DNA of 64,000 bases from Chthonomonas sp. Lineage in GTDB: Bacteria; Armatimonadota; Fimbriimonadia; Fimbriimonadales; Fimbriimonadaceae. Positions 7,741-16,465 of this stretch are shown in pieces; position 1 is the stretch's first letter, and every line of letters begins with the position of its first letter. Where the stretch lies: assembly GCA_016788115.1 (NCBI GenBank), contig JAEURR010000003.1, positions 186,001 to 250,000 on the forward strand, written 5' to 3'. The notes under the pieces are model-generated. The model was not told where the DNA came from. It did not search any database and saw nothing but the letters and a program-made list of their open reading frames with translations. The position numbers and the translations under genes are program-made.

Positions 7741-9444
7741 ATGCGCAACCGGGGATTCATACTCTTTGCGACGTGGGCGGTGGGGGCCGTTCTCGCCGCT
7801 GCTCAGCCCGCTCCCAACGACGTGCTGGTTCAGTTACGACCAGGACCACCGTCGGTCATCACCGCCGCCTACACGGCCGCGATGCAGGGATCATGGCAAG
7901 TCAGCCGTCAATCTGGCAGCTTCGCGCGGATCAGCTTTCCGATCGGACAGTCCGCCACCCAAGTTGCAGAAGTGCTTTCCAAACTCCCCGGAGTCGCGTG
8001 GGCAGAGCCGAACTACACGGTGACCGCATTCGACACGCCGAATGATCCTCAGATCGTCAATCAATGGGCGCATGCCAAAATCCAAACGTTTGAATCGTGG
8101 GTAGGACTTCCCAACACGGAGAGCCCCATGATCGCCGTCATCGACACTGGGGTCAACCGTAACCACCCGGATCTCGTGGGCCGGATTGGGCCGGGTATGG
8201 ACTTCATCGACTTTGATCAAGACCCACTCGATGAGAACGGCCACGGCACTCACTGCGCGGGCACTATCGCCGCACGGTCGGACAACGGCATCGGGATTGC
8301 GGGCATGGTGCCCAATACACAACTGATGCCGGTGCGTGTCTTGGATGCCAGCGGCAGCGGAAACGTGGGCGACGTCGCGGATGGAATCCGATGGGCCGTC
8401 GATCACGGCGCAAAGGTCTTGTCTCTGAGCCTCGGCTCTGAGGGCAACAGCCAGGCGATGCGCGAGGCGGTGACGTACGCCATCGAACGCAATGTCATCG
8501 TCGTCGCCGCGGCGGGAAACACCGGACGAAACGTGCCAGCTTACCCGGCGGCGATCCCCCAGGTCGTCTCCGTCGCTGCGACCACCGCCCAAGACACGCG
8601 AGCCGATTTCAGCAACTGGGGCCCAAGTTGGGTCGATGTCGCTGCACCGGGGCAAAACATCCTCAGCACCGAGGGTGACTCTTACGTCGTTGAGAGCGGA
8701 ACGTCCATGGCCACCCCCCATGTCGCTGCGCTTGCGGCGCTCGTTTGGACCAAACTCGGGGACGGCGCGACCCCCGCCGAAGTCATGGAGCGCATCGAAG
8801 CACACTCTGACTACGTGGGCGAGTGGGTTCGCACCGGTCGCATCAACGCATTCCGGGCGCTCCACGAGGACACGGCCCCGGCGGTGCGCCTGGAGTCTGC
8901 GACTGAGATCGCTGGCGGCAGCCTCTTGCGGATGCGCATCGTGCTCGGCACCGCTGCGCCCGCGGGTGGCACGACGGTGAGCGTCAGTTCGTCCGACCTT
9001 TCACTTATCCCCGCGCGAAGCGTCGTAGTGCGAGCGGGAACTCGCTCAGCAGTGGTCGCCCTCCGCACCTACTCGGTGACGGCCGATTCAGACGTGGTAC
9101 TCACCGCGACCACGAATGACGGAACCGCAACGAGCAACGTAAGACTCCTCTCACCACAGTTGGCCGAATTGCGCGCCTCGCGCCGCACGTTGGCCTCGGG
9201 TCGCGCGACCACACTCCGCATCAGCTTGACCTCGGCAGCCAAGGGCTCCCTCGTGATGGGGCTCACTTCAACTCCTGGCACTCTGGAGCACCCGGCCCAG
9301 ATCACCTTCCGGCGCGGCGAGCGCGTGCGGTTTGTGCTGATTCGCGCGGCAAACGTGCAAGCAACAACTCTCGCAACGCTCACAGCAACGCTCAATGGTC
9401 GCACCGACAACTGCGCGATTGAGGTGCGTCCAGCCTCCCAGTAA
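7741..9444 (+). CDS. Secreted subtilisin-like serine protease (S8)
   Basis: 567 residues. A signal peptide (MRNRGFILFATWAVGAVLAAAQ) ends near residue 21, followed by an inhibitor-I9-like propeptide (about 25-95). The catalytic domain shows the triad in S8 motifs: D135 in VIDTGVN, H168 in HGTHCAG and S322 in SGTSMATPH, with oxyanion N260. Residues about 380-567 are beta-rich, with two Ig-like stretches, and may bind a surface or substrate. The gene is directly preceded by a perfect hairpin that ends 3 nt before the ATG. Extracellular proteolysis is the expected role; the substrate is unknown. Confidence 0.93.
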   Translation: MRNRGFILFATWAVGAVLAAAQPAPNDVLVQLRPGPPSVITAAYTAAMQGSWQVSRQSGSFARISFPIGQSATQVAEVLSKLPGVAWAEPNYTVTAFDTPNDPQIVNQWAHAKIQTFESWVGLPNTESPMIAVIDTGVNRNHPDLVGRIGPGMDFIDFDQDPLDENGHGTHCAGTIAARSDNGIGIAGMVPNTQLMPVRVLDASGSGNVGDVADGIRWAVDHGAKVLSLSLGSEGNSQAMREAVTYAIERNVIVVAAAGNTGRNVPAYPAAIPQVVSVAATTAQDTRADFSNWGPSWVDVAAPGQNILSTEGDSYVVESGTSMATPHVAALAALVWTKLGDGATPAEVMERIEAHSDYVGEWVRTGRINAFRALHEDTAPAVRLESATEIAGGSLLRMRIVLGTAAPAGGTTVSVSSSDLSLIPARSVVVRAGTRSAVVALRTYSVTADSDVVLTATTNDGTATSNVRLLSPQLAELRASRRTLASGRATTLRISLTSAAKGSLVMGLTSTPGTLEHPAQITFRRGERVRFVLIRAANVQATTLATLTATLNGRTDNCAIEVRPASQ

Positions 9445-9456
9445 AAACTACATTCT

Positions 9457-9487
9457 GCTCTAGGGTTTGTACTAGCTTTCCTAGAGC
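9457..9487. terminator. Inverted repeat behind the subtilase gene
   Basis: GCTCTAGG (9457-9464) pairs with CCTAGAGC (9480-9487) across a 15-nt loop, 13 nt after the subtilase stop. No T-run follows, so it is only a weak terminator candidate. Confidence 0.35.
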
Positions 9488-9599
9488 GGAACGGGGACAA
9501 GGCTAAAGATCACGCCACAGAACCAGACAATCATGCTGTAAGTCCTGATCACATGGATGGTGATGCCTGAGGGGCTTGCAGATACCAGGAGCAAACCGG

Positions 9600-10796
9600 A
9601 TGCCACATTTCCTTTACACCGCAATGGACACTAGCGGCCGCCAGTTCAAGGCGGTCATGGAGGCCGAGAACGAAGCAGTCGTTCTGTCGCGACTCCGAGA
9701 GCAGTCGCTGCATTGCCTGCACATCGAAGTCACTAAGCGCGCTTCGAAGAAGGCGATGGGCAAAATCAAGCCCAAGGCACTCGTCGTCTTCAGTCGGCAG
9801 TTCGCCACGATGATCGATGCCGGTATCCCGATCTTGCGCTGTCTGGACATTCTTACCAGTCAGAGCAAGGACCCGATCTTGAAGCAAACGCTGGAGGGCG
9901 TGACCGCGGACGTAAAGGCCGGTCTGACCCTGAACGAAGCGCTCGCCAAGCATCCCAAAGTCTTCAGCAAGCTCTACGTGAACATGATCCGCGCCGCGGA
10001 GATCGGCGGTATCTTGGACACGATCCTCGACCGTCTCGCCGGGTTCCTTGAGTACGAGGCCGAAATCAAAGGCAAGATCAAGAGCGCGATGATGTACCCC
10101 ACGTTGGTACTCGCGTTCTCGGTCATCATGCTCTTCGCACTGTTTAGCTTCGTGTTGCCCAAGTTCAAAGACATCTTCTCGGGTATGAGCGTCGAGCTCC
10201 CGCCCGTCACCAAGATGCTCTTCAATTTCGGTGACTTCATGAACGCCAACTGGTGGATCATCCTACTCATCACCGGCGGCTTCTTCTTCGGTGTGAAAAC
10301 GTGGGCCAAGACTCCCAAGGGCTCGTACCAGATGGACTGGTTCAAGCTCAAGGTGCCCGTCATGGGTGACCTCTCGCTCAAGATGAGCGTCGCTCGATTC
10401 TGCCGCACCTTCGGTACCCTGCTCAGTTCGGGCGTCCCGATGATGCGCAGCCTCGAAATCGTGGGTGAGACGCTGAGCAACGCGGTTTTGACCGCGGCGG
10501 TGGACAACACCCGAAACAGTATTCGCGAAGGTAACCGCCTCGCGGTCCCGCTCGTTCAATGCGGACTCTTCCCTAGCATGGTCACTCACATGATCGACGT
10601 GGGTGAAGAATCGGGCCGCCTGAGCGAGATGCTTGTCAAAGTCGGAGACTTCTACGACGGCGAAATTGAGGCCACCGTGAAGGGCCTGACCTCGATGATC
10701 GAGCCGCTGCTCATCATCTTCATGGGTGGCATCGTTGGATTCATCGCCATCTCGGTAATGACCCCAGTCTTCACGCTCGTCAACGAAATGAAGTAA
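9600..10796 (+). CDS. pilC: Type II secretion/type IV pilus inner-membrane protein (PilC/GspF)
   Basis: 398 residues, the usual length for PilC/GspF, the polytopic inner-membrane platform that couples the assembly ATPase to pilin or pseudopilin polymerisation. Two T2SSF domains are visible (about 65-190 and 265-390): FSRQFATMIDAGIPILRCL and ARFCRTFGTLLSSGVPMMRS are the paired signature helices. Hydrophobic helices lie near 165-190, 215-235 and 365-390. I chose the ATG at 9600 because AGGAG ends 8 nt upstream; the GTG at 9576 has no such site. It stands alone: no pilB, pilT or pilin gene is nearby, so the rest of the machine is elsewhere. Confidence 0.93.
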   Translation: MPHFLYTAMDTSGRQFKAVMEAENEAVVLSRLREQSLHCLHIEVTKRASKKAMGKIKPKALVVFSRQFATMIDAGIPILRCLDILTSQSKDPILKQTLEGVTADVKAGLTLNEALAKHPKVFSKLYVNMIRAAEIGGILDTILDRLAGFLEYEAEIKGKIKSAMMYPTLVLAFSVIMLFALFSFVLPKFKDIFSGMSVELPPVTKMLFNFGDFMNANWWIILLITGGFFFGVKTWAKTPKGSYQMDWFKLKVPVMGDLSLKMSVARFCRTFGTLLSSGVPMMRSLEIVGETLSNAVLTAAVDNTRNSIREGNRLAVPLVQCGLFPSMVTHMIDVGEESGRLSEMLVKVGDFYDGEIEATVKGLTSMIEPLLIIFMGGIVGFIAISVMTPVFTLVNEMK

Positions 10797-10816
10797 CAGA
10801 ACTCAAAACCTAGCCG

Positions 10817-10839
10817 TGGGCGCGCCGGAGGAAGTCGCG
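10817..10839 (+). terminator. GC-rich hairpin behind pilC
   Basis: GGCGCG pairs with CGCGCC around an 11-nt loop, 20 nt past the pilC stop. No T-run follows. The rest of the 153-nt gap to the sigma-factor gene shows no gene. Confidence 0.3.
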
Positions 10840-10949
10840 CCGAGAACACACAGAGAGCGGTGTCCGATCACGCCAGGATGGCAAGATCGTGCACCAGTCG
10901 GAACGGAGTCCGGCTCGCCTCTCAAATCATCAATCAACGGAGTGAATCG

Positions 10950-12263
10950 ATGTCTGAACAATCATCTAATGTCCAGGACCGGGAGGGTCTTGTACTTCGA
11001 TATATCGCGAACCCTCGGGCCGATCTGAAAGACATGATCATGGTCCAATACTCGGGGCTAGTCGAGCGCATAGCGCGACGGTTCTCGGGGCTTGAGCAGC
11101 AGGACGACCTCATGCAGGTCGGCTTCATCGGGCTCCTGAACGCGCTGTCTAAGTTCGATCCGTCCACGGGGGTCCGCTTCAACACGTACGCAACCCACCT
11201 GGTGGCGGGCGAGATCAAGCACTACCTGCGCGATCGAACCCAAACAATTCGCCAGCCAGCCTGGTTGCAAGAATTGCGACACCGCGTAAACAAGGCCGTC
11301 AACCTGCTGCAAGCGCAGTTGGGTCGCCAGCCGAGCATGGACGAAATCGCCAACGAACTGGGCATCTCGGCCGTTGCAGTCGAAGAAGTTTTCCAGACCC
11401 AGGAAATGCTCAAGCTAGCCTCGCTGGACCAATCGGCGAGCGGCGAGGAAGAAGGCACATCGGAAATCGACAACTTGGACGCGAGCGACTTCAGCTCGAC
11501 CCAGCTTGCGGTCGAGGATAGAGTCGTACTGGAGCGCGCCATCACGCAGCTTCGAGACTTGGAGCGCGAAGTGCTGGTTCTCTTCCACTTCGAATCGATG
11601 AACCAAACCGAGATCGCCCATCGACTGGGGATCTCCTGCAACTACGTTTCGCACATCCTGCGCCAGTCGCTGGGCAAGCTGCGCCGCATCCTCACCAACG
11701 AAGAGGCGAGCGACCGCGTGCTCAAGCGCCAAGCCGACACGCTGGAAGACACCGTGGTGGACAACCTGACCGGCGTCTACAACGAAGACTACTTCCGGTC
11801 GCGAGTGGGGGAAGAACTGCACCGCGCGTCGCACTCAGGTTCGCCTTTGGCGGTGGTCGGTATCCGGTTCGAAGGGATCCGCGATCTGAAGACCTACTAC
11901 GGTGAGGCGTGCGTGCGTGACTTTCTCGTCGACGCTGCCGAGCAACTGAAGGAGTGCGTCCGACGACTGGACGTGGTCTGTCGATTCGGCCCGCTTGGCT
12001 TCGCGGTCATCTTGCCGAGCACGAACGTCTCGACGGAGGTCGTCGTCCAGCGCCTCATTCGCAAGTTCGAGGACTGGCTGGAGAACCGGCGCGCGCCCAG
12101 CGGACCGATCACGATTGACGCGACGACGGTCGTCGCGCCGATGCAGGCAGGTTCGCTAGAAGAGATCATCGCCGCAATCCGAAAGGAAGAAGTCGAAGAG
12201 GCGCCCGTGCTCACTCTCTCCGTGGGCGAGGCGACGGGCAAGCGCAAGCGCAAAGCCGCCTAA
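10950..12263 (+). CDS. Sigma-70 family factor fused to a degenerate GGDEF domain
   Basis: 437 residues. Residues 10-105 match sigma region 2 (ENDLMQVG-like DDLMQVGFIGLLNALSKFD, then VRFNTYATHLVAGEIKHYLRD), 105-160 region 3 (LGRQPSMDEIANELG), and 190-250 region 4 (LRDLEREVLVLFHFE, then a helix-turn-helix MNQTEIAHRLGISCNYVSHIL). This is the SigB/SigF/WhiG-like group 3 pattern. Residues 268-415 align with a GGDEF domain: DNLTGVYNEDYF, a central LVDAAEQLKECVRRLDVVCRF, and LPSTN. The GG(D/E)EF signature is replaced by GPLGF (347-351), so cyclase activity is not expected; nucleotide sensing or dimerisation is inference. A basic tail KRKRKAA ends it. Start chosen at 10950 behind GGAG. No anti-sigma factor is adjacent. 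Confidence 0.85.
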   Translation: MSEQSSNVQDREGLVLRYIANPRADLKDMIMVQYSGLVERIARRFSGLEQQDDLMQVGFIGLLNALSKFDPSTGVRFNTYATHLVAGEIKHYLRDRTQTIRQPAWLQELRHRVNKAVNLLQAQLGRQPSMDEIANELGISAVAVEEVFQTQEMLKLASLDQSASGEEEGTSEIDNLDASDFSSTQLAVEDRVVLERAITQLRDLEREVLVLFHFESMNQTEIAHRLGISCNYVSHILRQSLGKLRRILTNEEASDRVLKRQADTLEDTVVDNLTGVYNEDYFRSRVGEELHRASHSGSPLAVVGIRFEGIRDLKTYYGEACVRDFLVDAAEQLKECVRRLDVVCRFGPLGFAVILPSTNVSTEVVVQRLIRKFEDWLENRRAPSGPITIDATTVVAPMQAGSLEEIIAAIRKEEVEEAPVLTLSVGEATGKRKRKAA

Positions 12264-12288
12264 ATCCAAGTCGCTCTGTTCGATGGCT

Positions 12289-12320
12289 CGGGCCGCACCT
12301 CTCCGATTGGGTGCGGCCCG
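12289..12320 (+). terminator. Intrinsic terminator after the sigma-GGDEF gene
   Basis: CGGGCCGCACC (12289-12299) pairs perfectly with GGTGCGGCCCG (12310-12320), followed by TTTGCTGTGT. It separates the sigma-factor gene from tdh. Confidence 0.75.
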
Positions 12321-12336
12321 TTTGCTGTGTCCCCGG

Positions 12337-12342
12337 TACAAT
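12337..12342 (+). promoter_or_regulatory. -10 hexamer TACAAT for tdh
   Basis: TACAAT ends 7 nt before the GTG start at 12350, directly behind the terminator hairpin, with no ribosome site between. Confidence 0.55.
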
Positions 12343-12349
12343 CGAACCG

Positions 12350-13387
12350 GTGAAAGTCATCGCAAAAACGCAACCCGGCCCCGGCGTCGAGATCATCGAA
12401 CGCGAGGAGCCAACGCTCCGACCGGGCCACGTAAAGGTCCGAATCGAGCGAGGTTCGGTTTGCGGCACGGACTTGCATATCTACAAATGGGACCCCTGGG
12501 CGGCCCACCGAATCCACCCGCCCCGCATCATCGGTCATGAGTTCTGCGGCACGGTTGTGGAGGTCGCCGACGGCGTTTCCACCCACCAGCCCGGAGATTT
12601 CATCGCCAGCGAGTCGCACATCGTCTGCGGCTACTGCCCCCAGTGCCTCGCGGGCCAAGGCCACGTCTGTGTGAACACGCGGATTCTGGGAGTGGACGTC
12701 GATGGCGGATTTGGCGCGTTCGCCGTCATCCCCTCAGCCAATGCACGCAAGATTCCAGACTCCATCCCACGCGAAGCAGCTTCAATGCTCGATGCAGTGG
12801 GCAATGGCGTGCACACTGCGCTCGCGGGCCCCGTCGAGGGGCGCACGATCCTCATTACGGGCCTCGGCCCCATCGGGCTCTTCGCCGCAGCGGTCTGTCG
12901 GGCCATGGGCGCGCGCCAGATCATCGGCACCGAGGTGAGTCCCTACCGGCTGGAGTTGGCCAAGAGCGTCGGGCTGGATCGCACCCTGAACCCGCTGACC
13001 GAGGACGTCCCCGCTGCCCTCCGCGAGATGGCCCCCACCGGCGTCGACGCCACTCTTGAGATGTCTGGTCACTCCTCTTCCCTGGCACTTGCAATCCACC
13101 ACACCCGCCCCGGCGGCAGGATCTCGTTGCTTGGAGTTTATCCTGACAATGCACACTCTGTTGATATCAACGAGATCATCTTCAAAGGACTGGATGTGCA
13201 GGGGATCGTCGGTCGGCGACTCTGGGGCACTTGGGAGCAGATGGAGGACCTGTTTGTGAACCGCGGATTGGACATCTCGCCGATCATCACCCACCATATC
13301 AACTTCAGAGATATCTCTTCAGGAATGGAGACTCTGAGTCAGGGGATGGCAGGCAAAATCGTGATCGATTTTCAGGACGCGGTCTAG
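12350..13387 (+). CDS. tdh: L-threonine 3-dehydrogenase, zinc-dependent MDR family
   Basis: 345 residues, close to the 341 of E. coli Tdh, which oxidises L-threonine to 2-amino-3-ketobutyrate with NAD+. The family pattern is clear: CGTDLHIYKWDPWA (catalytic zinc Cys about 38), GHE (about 63-65), structural-zinc cysteines in CGYCPQCLAGQGHVC, the GNGVHTAL loop, the Rossmann motif GLGPIGLFAA, and an EMSG motif. The GTG start at 12350 is supported by a TACAAT hexamer 7 nt upstream. No kbl (glycine C-acetyltransferase) gene is adjacent. Its TAG stop shares four bases (CTAG) with the convergent gene's stop. Confidence 0.9.
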   Translation: MKVIAKTQPGPGVEIIEREEPTLRPGHVKVRIERGSVCGTDLHIYKWDPWAAHRIHPPRIIGHEFCGTVVEVADGVSTHQPGDFIASESHIVCGYCPQCLAGQGHVCVNTRILGVDVDGGFGAFAVIPSANARKIPDSIPREAASMLDAVGNGVHTALAGPVEGRTILITGLGPIGLFAAAVCRAMGARQIIGTEVSPYRLELAKSVGLDRTLNPLTEDVPAALREMAPTGVDATLEMSGHSSSLALAIHHTRPGGRISLLGVYPDNAHSVDINEIIFKGLDVQGIVGRRLWGTWEQMEDLFVNRGLDISPIITHHINFRDISSGMETLSQGMAGKIVIDFQDAV

Positions 13388-14301
13388 ATCGCCCACGGCC
13401 GGTCGTCGCCTAATTCCCGCCCAGTCGAGTCGATCATCAGCGTCCCAATCTTCAGGATCCGTACAGGAGCGGGCGGCACCGACATCACCAACGCACGAAC
13501 CTCACCGTGTACAAAGTTGATCTCCTCGATCATCCCCATCCCGAAGTCCTCGCCGTCCTGCCGCGCAAAGCTGCACACGCGCCCCGAGTAGTCCATCGGG
13601 TCCACGACCACCGCCTTGGATGCGTGCGCCAGGTTGAGTGCCATACCGATCTGGCGATCACCCATGTCGCGCTTGGAAACCAAGAGCAGGTTCGTGCCCG
13701 TCTTCTCGGCCCAGAGCAGCCCTTCGATCCCGGCGGCGCTCAGTTGCTGAGGAGAGAGCGGCTCGCCGCTACCCAACCTCGTGCCGCTGATGGTGATTCG
13801 ATCAAACGGGAGGACGTGGTCGGAACTGTGCTCGATCATCTCCAGCCAGCGGGCACGACGTTGCGCCGCCTGGACCATCTCGGGGAAAGCCTGTTCCACG
13901 TCCTCGACGATGGGTCCCACTGGCCAGCCCTCCATCGGGATGTTGGCACCGTCGGGCACGAGAATCTCATCGGGCCGAAGGAGTTGCGCTAGCGTCTGAA
14001 GCAGTTGCCGGGCGACCGGCTGGCCCCGATAGTTCGGCGAAATGATGATCGCGTCGGGACCAAGGAGCGGGGACAGCTCGACTGCGGCTTGGACGACCGC
14101 AAGCGGATTTCGAGTGGCATCGAGGCTGCCGACGAATCGATAGTCCGCGAGCTTCCCTCCTCGCGCGATGCCGACGCGGGCGAGCGCCCCGTTCGCGGCG
14201 TCACTGGGGTCGAGCACCAGCAAATCACGTTGGCGTTGCTCACGCTTGAGCCACTCACGCCACGTAAATTTATGGGTCCCGATCAGAAGGGTGCGCGCCA
14301 T
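13384..14301 (-). CDS. Conserved-looking protein of unknown function
   Basis: 305 residues, no signal peptide, no clear membrane helix. It begins MARTLLIGTHKFTW, a beta strand followed by a small loop, and has IIISPNYRGQ and a GTNLLLVSKRDMG strand. The C-terminal third (about 225-300) looks beta-rich, with VCSFARQDGEDFGMGM and two hydrophobic strands. A Rossmann-like first half is possible but no P-loop or nucleotide motif is seen. I do not recognise the family. TAAACT lies 9 nt before the ATG, suggesting a leaderless transcript. It precedes no obvious partner: leuC lies upstream in the same direction with a 12-nt gap, so it may belong to that unit. Confidence 0.75.
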   Translation of the reverse strand: MARTLLIGTHKFTWREWLKREQRQRDLLVLDPSDAANGALARVGIARGGKLADYRFVGSLDATRNPLAVVQAAVELSPLLGPDAIIISPNYRGQPVARQLLQTLAQLLRPDEILVPDGANIPMEGWPVGPIVEDVEQAFPEMVQAAQRRARWLEMIEHSSDHVLPFDRITISGTRLGSGEPLSPQQLSAAGIEGLLWAEKTGTNLLLVSKRDMGDRQIGMALNLAHASKAVVVDPMDYSGRVCSFARQDGEDFGMGMIEEINFVHGEVRALVMSVPPAPVRILKIGTLMIDSTGRELGDDRPWAI

Positions 14302-14310
14302 TCTGAGGCC

Positions 14311-14316
14311 AGTTTA
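14311..14316 (-). promoter_or_regulatory. -10 hexamer TAAACT before the gene starting at 14301
   Basis: Minus-strand TAAACT lies 9 nt before the ATG at 14301. It overlaps the 3' end of leuC, so it would be an internal promoter. Confidence 0.35.
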
Positions 14317-15702
14317 GCCCAGGAGCGTGCGCGGGTCGGTGAACCGTCCGGTGAGAGCCGTGGCGGCCGCGGTCATCGGCGAAACCAAGTGCGTGCGTGA
14401 ACCGGGGCCTTGTCGCCCTTCATAGGGACGGTTGCTTGTGCTCGCGCTGCGTTGAGTGGGTCGCAGGATGTCGCCATTCATTCCCAGGCACATGGAGCAG
14501 CCGGCGCGGTGCCATTCGAAGCCCGCATCCTTGAAGATGGCGTCGAGCCCTTCTTTCTCGGCTTGCGCCTTGACCGCTTGGCTACCGGGGACGACCATCG
14601 CGCGGACACCCGAGGCGATCTTGCGACCGCGGGTGATCTCCGCCGCCTCTCGCAAGTCCTCGATCCGCGAGTTCGTGCACGATCCGATGAAGACGACGTC
14701 TACTGACAAGTCTCGCATCGAGGTCCCTTCCTCCAACCCCATGTACTTCAGAGCGCGCTCCTCGCTTGCGTCGCGCGGCGCGGGGATCGGCTCGTCGATG
14801 CAAACCGTCATGGCGGGCGTGGTACCCCAGGTCACCTGCGGCTTCAGGTCTCTCACCGCCAGCGATTCCAGACGGTCGTACTTTGCGCCGGGATCGGTGG
14901 CGAGCTTCCCCCATGACTCGATGGCCTCGTCGAGCTCTCGGCCCTTCGGGGCAAACGGTCGGTCGTCGCTCGCGACGTACTCGTACGTGGTCGCATCGGG
15001 GGCGATCATCCCCGCACGCGCTCCCATCTCAATGCTCATATTGCAGATCGTCATGCGTCCTGCCATCGGCAATCCTCGAACTGCGCTGCCGAAGTACTCC
15101 ACCACGTATCCCGTCCCGCCAGCGGCCCCCAACTTGCGGATGATCGCCAGGATCACGTCCTTGGCGCACACGCCGTGGGGGATCGGCCCCGCGATGTCGA
15201 TGCCGAGTGCCTTGGGTTTTTGGGGCGACCTCAGGGTCTGTGTGGCGAGCACATGCTCGACCTCAGTGGTACCGATGCCAAATGCAAGTGCGCCGAAGGC
15301 CCCATGAGTGCTGGTGTGGCTATCGCCGCAAACCATGGTGCAACCCGGCAACGTGATCCCCAGCGCCGGGCCGATGACATGGACAATGCCTTGACGCGCT
15401 TCACCGTATCCGAAGAGCGGAACGTCGAACTCACGGCAGTTGCGGGTGAGAGCGGCCAATTGCTGACCGCTGAGCGTGCTCTCATCAATGGCACGACCAT
15501 CGGTCGGCACGTTGTGATCGACGGTGGCAAAGGTGAGATCGGGACGTCGGACTTTGCGACCGCGCTCACGCAAGCCGTCAAAGGCTTGGGGGCTCGTCAC
15601 CTCGTGGACGAGATGGCGATCGATGTACAGCAACGTTCCGCCCCCTGGCAACTCGGTGACGACGTGACTGTCCCAAACCTTGTCAAACAACGTTCGACTC
15701 AT
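14314..15702 (-). CDS. leuC: 3-isopropylmalate dehydratase large subunit
   Basis: 462 residues, the usual length for LeuC, the 4Fe-4S subunit that isomerises 2- and 3-isopropylmalate in leucine synthesis. Cluster ligands are present: C342 in GSCTNSR and C402/C405 in CSMCLG. Also seen are [24 protein letters not shown] and [16 protein letters not shown]. The small subunit leuD is not adjacent and is not in the window. TACAAT lies exactly 6 nt before the ATG at 15702, so the mRNA is probably leaderless; the same intergenic region also serves the divergent HD-domain gene. Confidence 0.93.
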   Translation of the reverse strand: MSRTLFDKVWDSHVVTELPGGGTLLYIDRHLVHEVTSPQAFDGLRERGRKVRRPDLTFATVDHNVPTDGRAIDESTLSGQQLAALTRNCREFDVPLFGYGEARQGIVHVIGPALGITLPGCTMVCGDSHTSTHGAFGALAFGIGTTEVEHVLATQTLRSPQKPKALGIDIAGPIPHGVCAKDVILAIIRKLGAAGGTGYVVEYFGSAVRGLPMAGRMTICNMSIEMGARAGMIAPDATTYEYVASDDRPFAPKGRELDEAIESWGKLATDPGAKYDRLESLAVRDLKPQVTWGTTPAMTVCIDEPIPAPRDASEERALKYMGLEEGTSMRDLSVDVVFIGSCTNSRIEDLREAAEITRGRKIASGVRAMVVPGSQAVKAQAEKEGLDAIFKDAGFEWHRAGCSMCLGMNGDILRPTQRSASTSNRPYEGRQGPGSRTHLVSPMTAAATALTGRFTDPRTLLG

Positions 15703-15708
15703 AAGATT

Positions 15709-15714
15709 ATTGTA
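15709..15714 (-). promoter_or_regulatory. -10 hexamer TACAAT for leuC
   Basis: Minus-strand TACAAT with exactly 6 nt to the leuC ATG. The divergent gene starts only 37 nt away, so the two promoters are interleaved. Confidence 0.6.
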
Positions 15715-15739
15715 TCCTTACAGCCTGCAAGGCACGTGT

Positions 15740-16432
15740 ATGGCGAATCTCCAGCTTGAACAAGTTCCGAATCGAATCACCCTGAACGATGTGCGCAGCC
15801 ACCCCAAGGTGCGAACTCTCATCGACGGGGCCAACGAAGTGATGCGTGCCATGGGTTACACCGAGCACGGCCACCGACACGTGGGCATCGTCAGCAGCAT
15901 CACGCGGTACATCATGGAGAACCTGGGCTGTAGCGCGCGCGAATGCGAGCTGGGACAAATCGCGGGTTACCTGCACGATATCGGCAACGTCATCAACCGC
16001 GTCGATCACCCGATCTCGGGTGCCAACATCGCTTTCACGCTCCTCAACGAAATGGGCATGGACCCCGCGGAAATGGCCCCGATCCTGGGTGCCATCGGCA
16101 ACCACGAGGAGCTTGTCGGCACGCCGGTCAGCGTTATGTCTGCGGCTCTTGTGATCGCCGACAAGAGCGACGTCCACCGCAGCCGGGTGCAGAACCCCAT
16201 CGTCGAGACCTTTGACATCCACGACCGAGTCAACTTTGCCGTCGACAAGAGCCGCGTCGAGATGGATAACGACGCCAAAGTCCTTACCTTGACCCTGGAC
16301 ATCGATAGCACTTCGGCATCGGTCATGGAGTATTTCGAAATCTTCCTCACCCGCATGGTCATGTGCCGCCGCAGCGCAGATGTCTTCGGCTACCGATTCG
16401 CTTTGCGGGTCAACGGCGTCAACCTGGAGTAG
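15740..16432 (+). CDS. HD-domain phosphohydrolase
   Basis: 230 residues from the ATG at 15740. The HD-domain metal site is visible: H45 or H47 in HGHRHVG, HD in YLHDIGN (about 95-96), and a downstream NHEE. Such domains bind divalent metals and hydrolyse phosphate esters, often nucleotides. The last 90 residues (HDRVNFAVDKSRVEM, then a long strand-helix segment) look like a separate alpha/beta domain. Substrate unknown. It is divergent from leuC with only 37 nt between start codons. hisG follows after 33 nt in the same direction. Confidence 0.85.
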   Translation: MANLQLEQVPNRITLNDVRSHPKVRTLIDGANEVMRAMGYTEHGHRHVGIVSSITRYIMENLGCSARECELGQIAGYLHDIGNVINRVDHPISGANIAFTLLNEMGMDPAEMAPILGAIGNHEELVGTPVSVMSAALVIADKSDVHRSRVQNPIVETFDIHDRVNFAVDKSRVEMDNDAKVLTLTLDIDSTSASVMEYFEIFLTRMVMCRRSADVFGYRFALRVNGVNLE

Positions 16433-16465
16433 GGGTCCGGCGGGTACCCTTTCGGACATCCCCCT

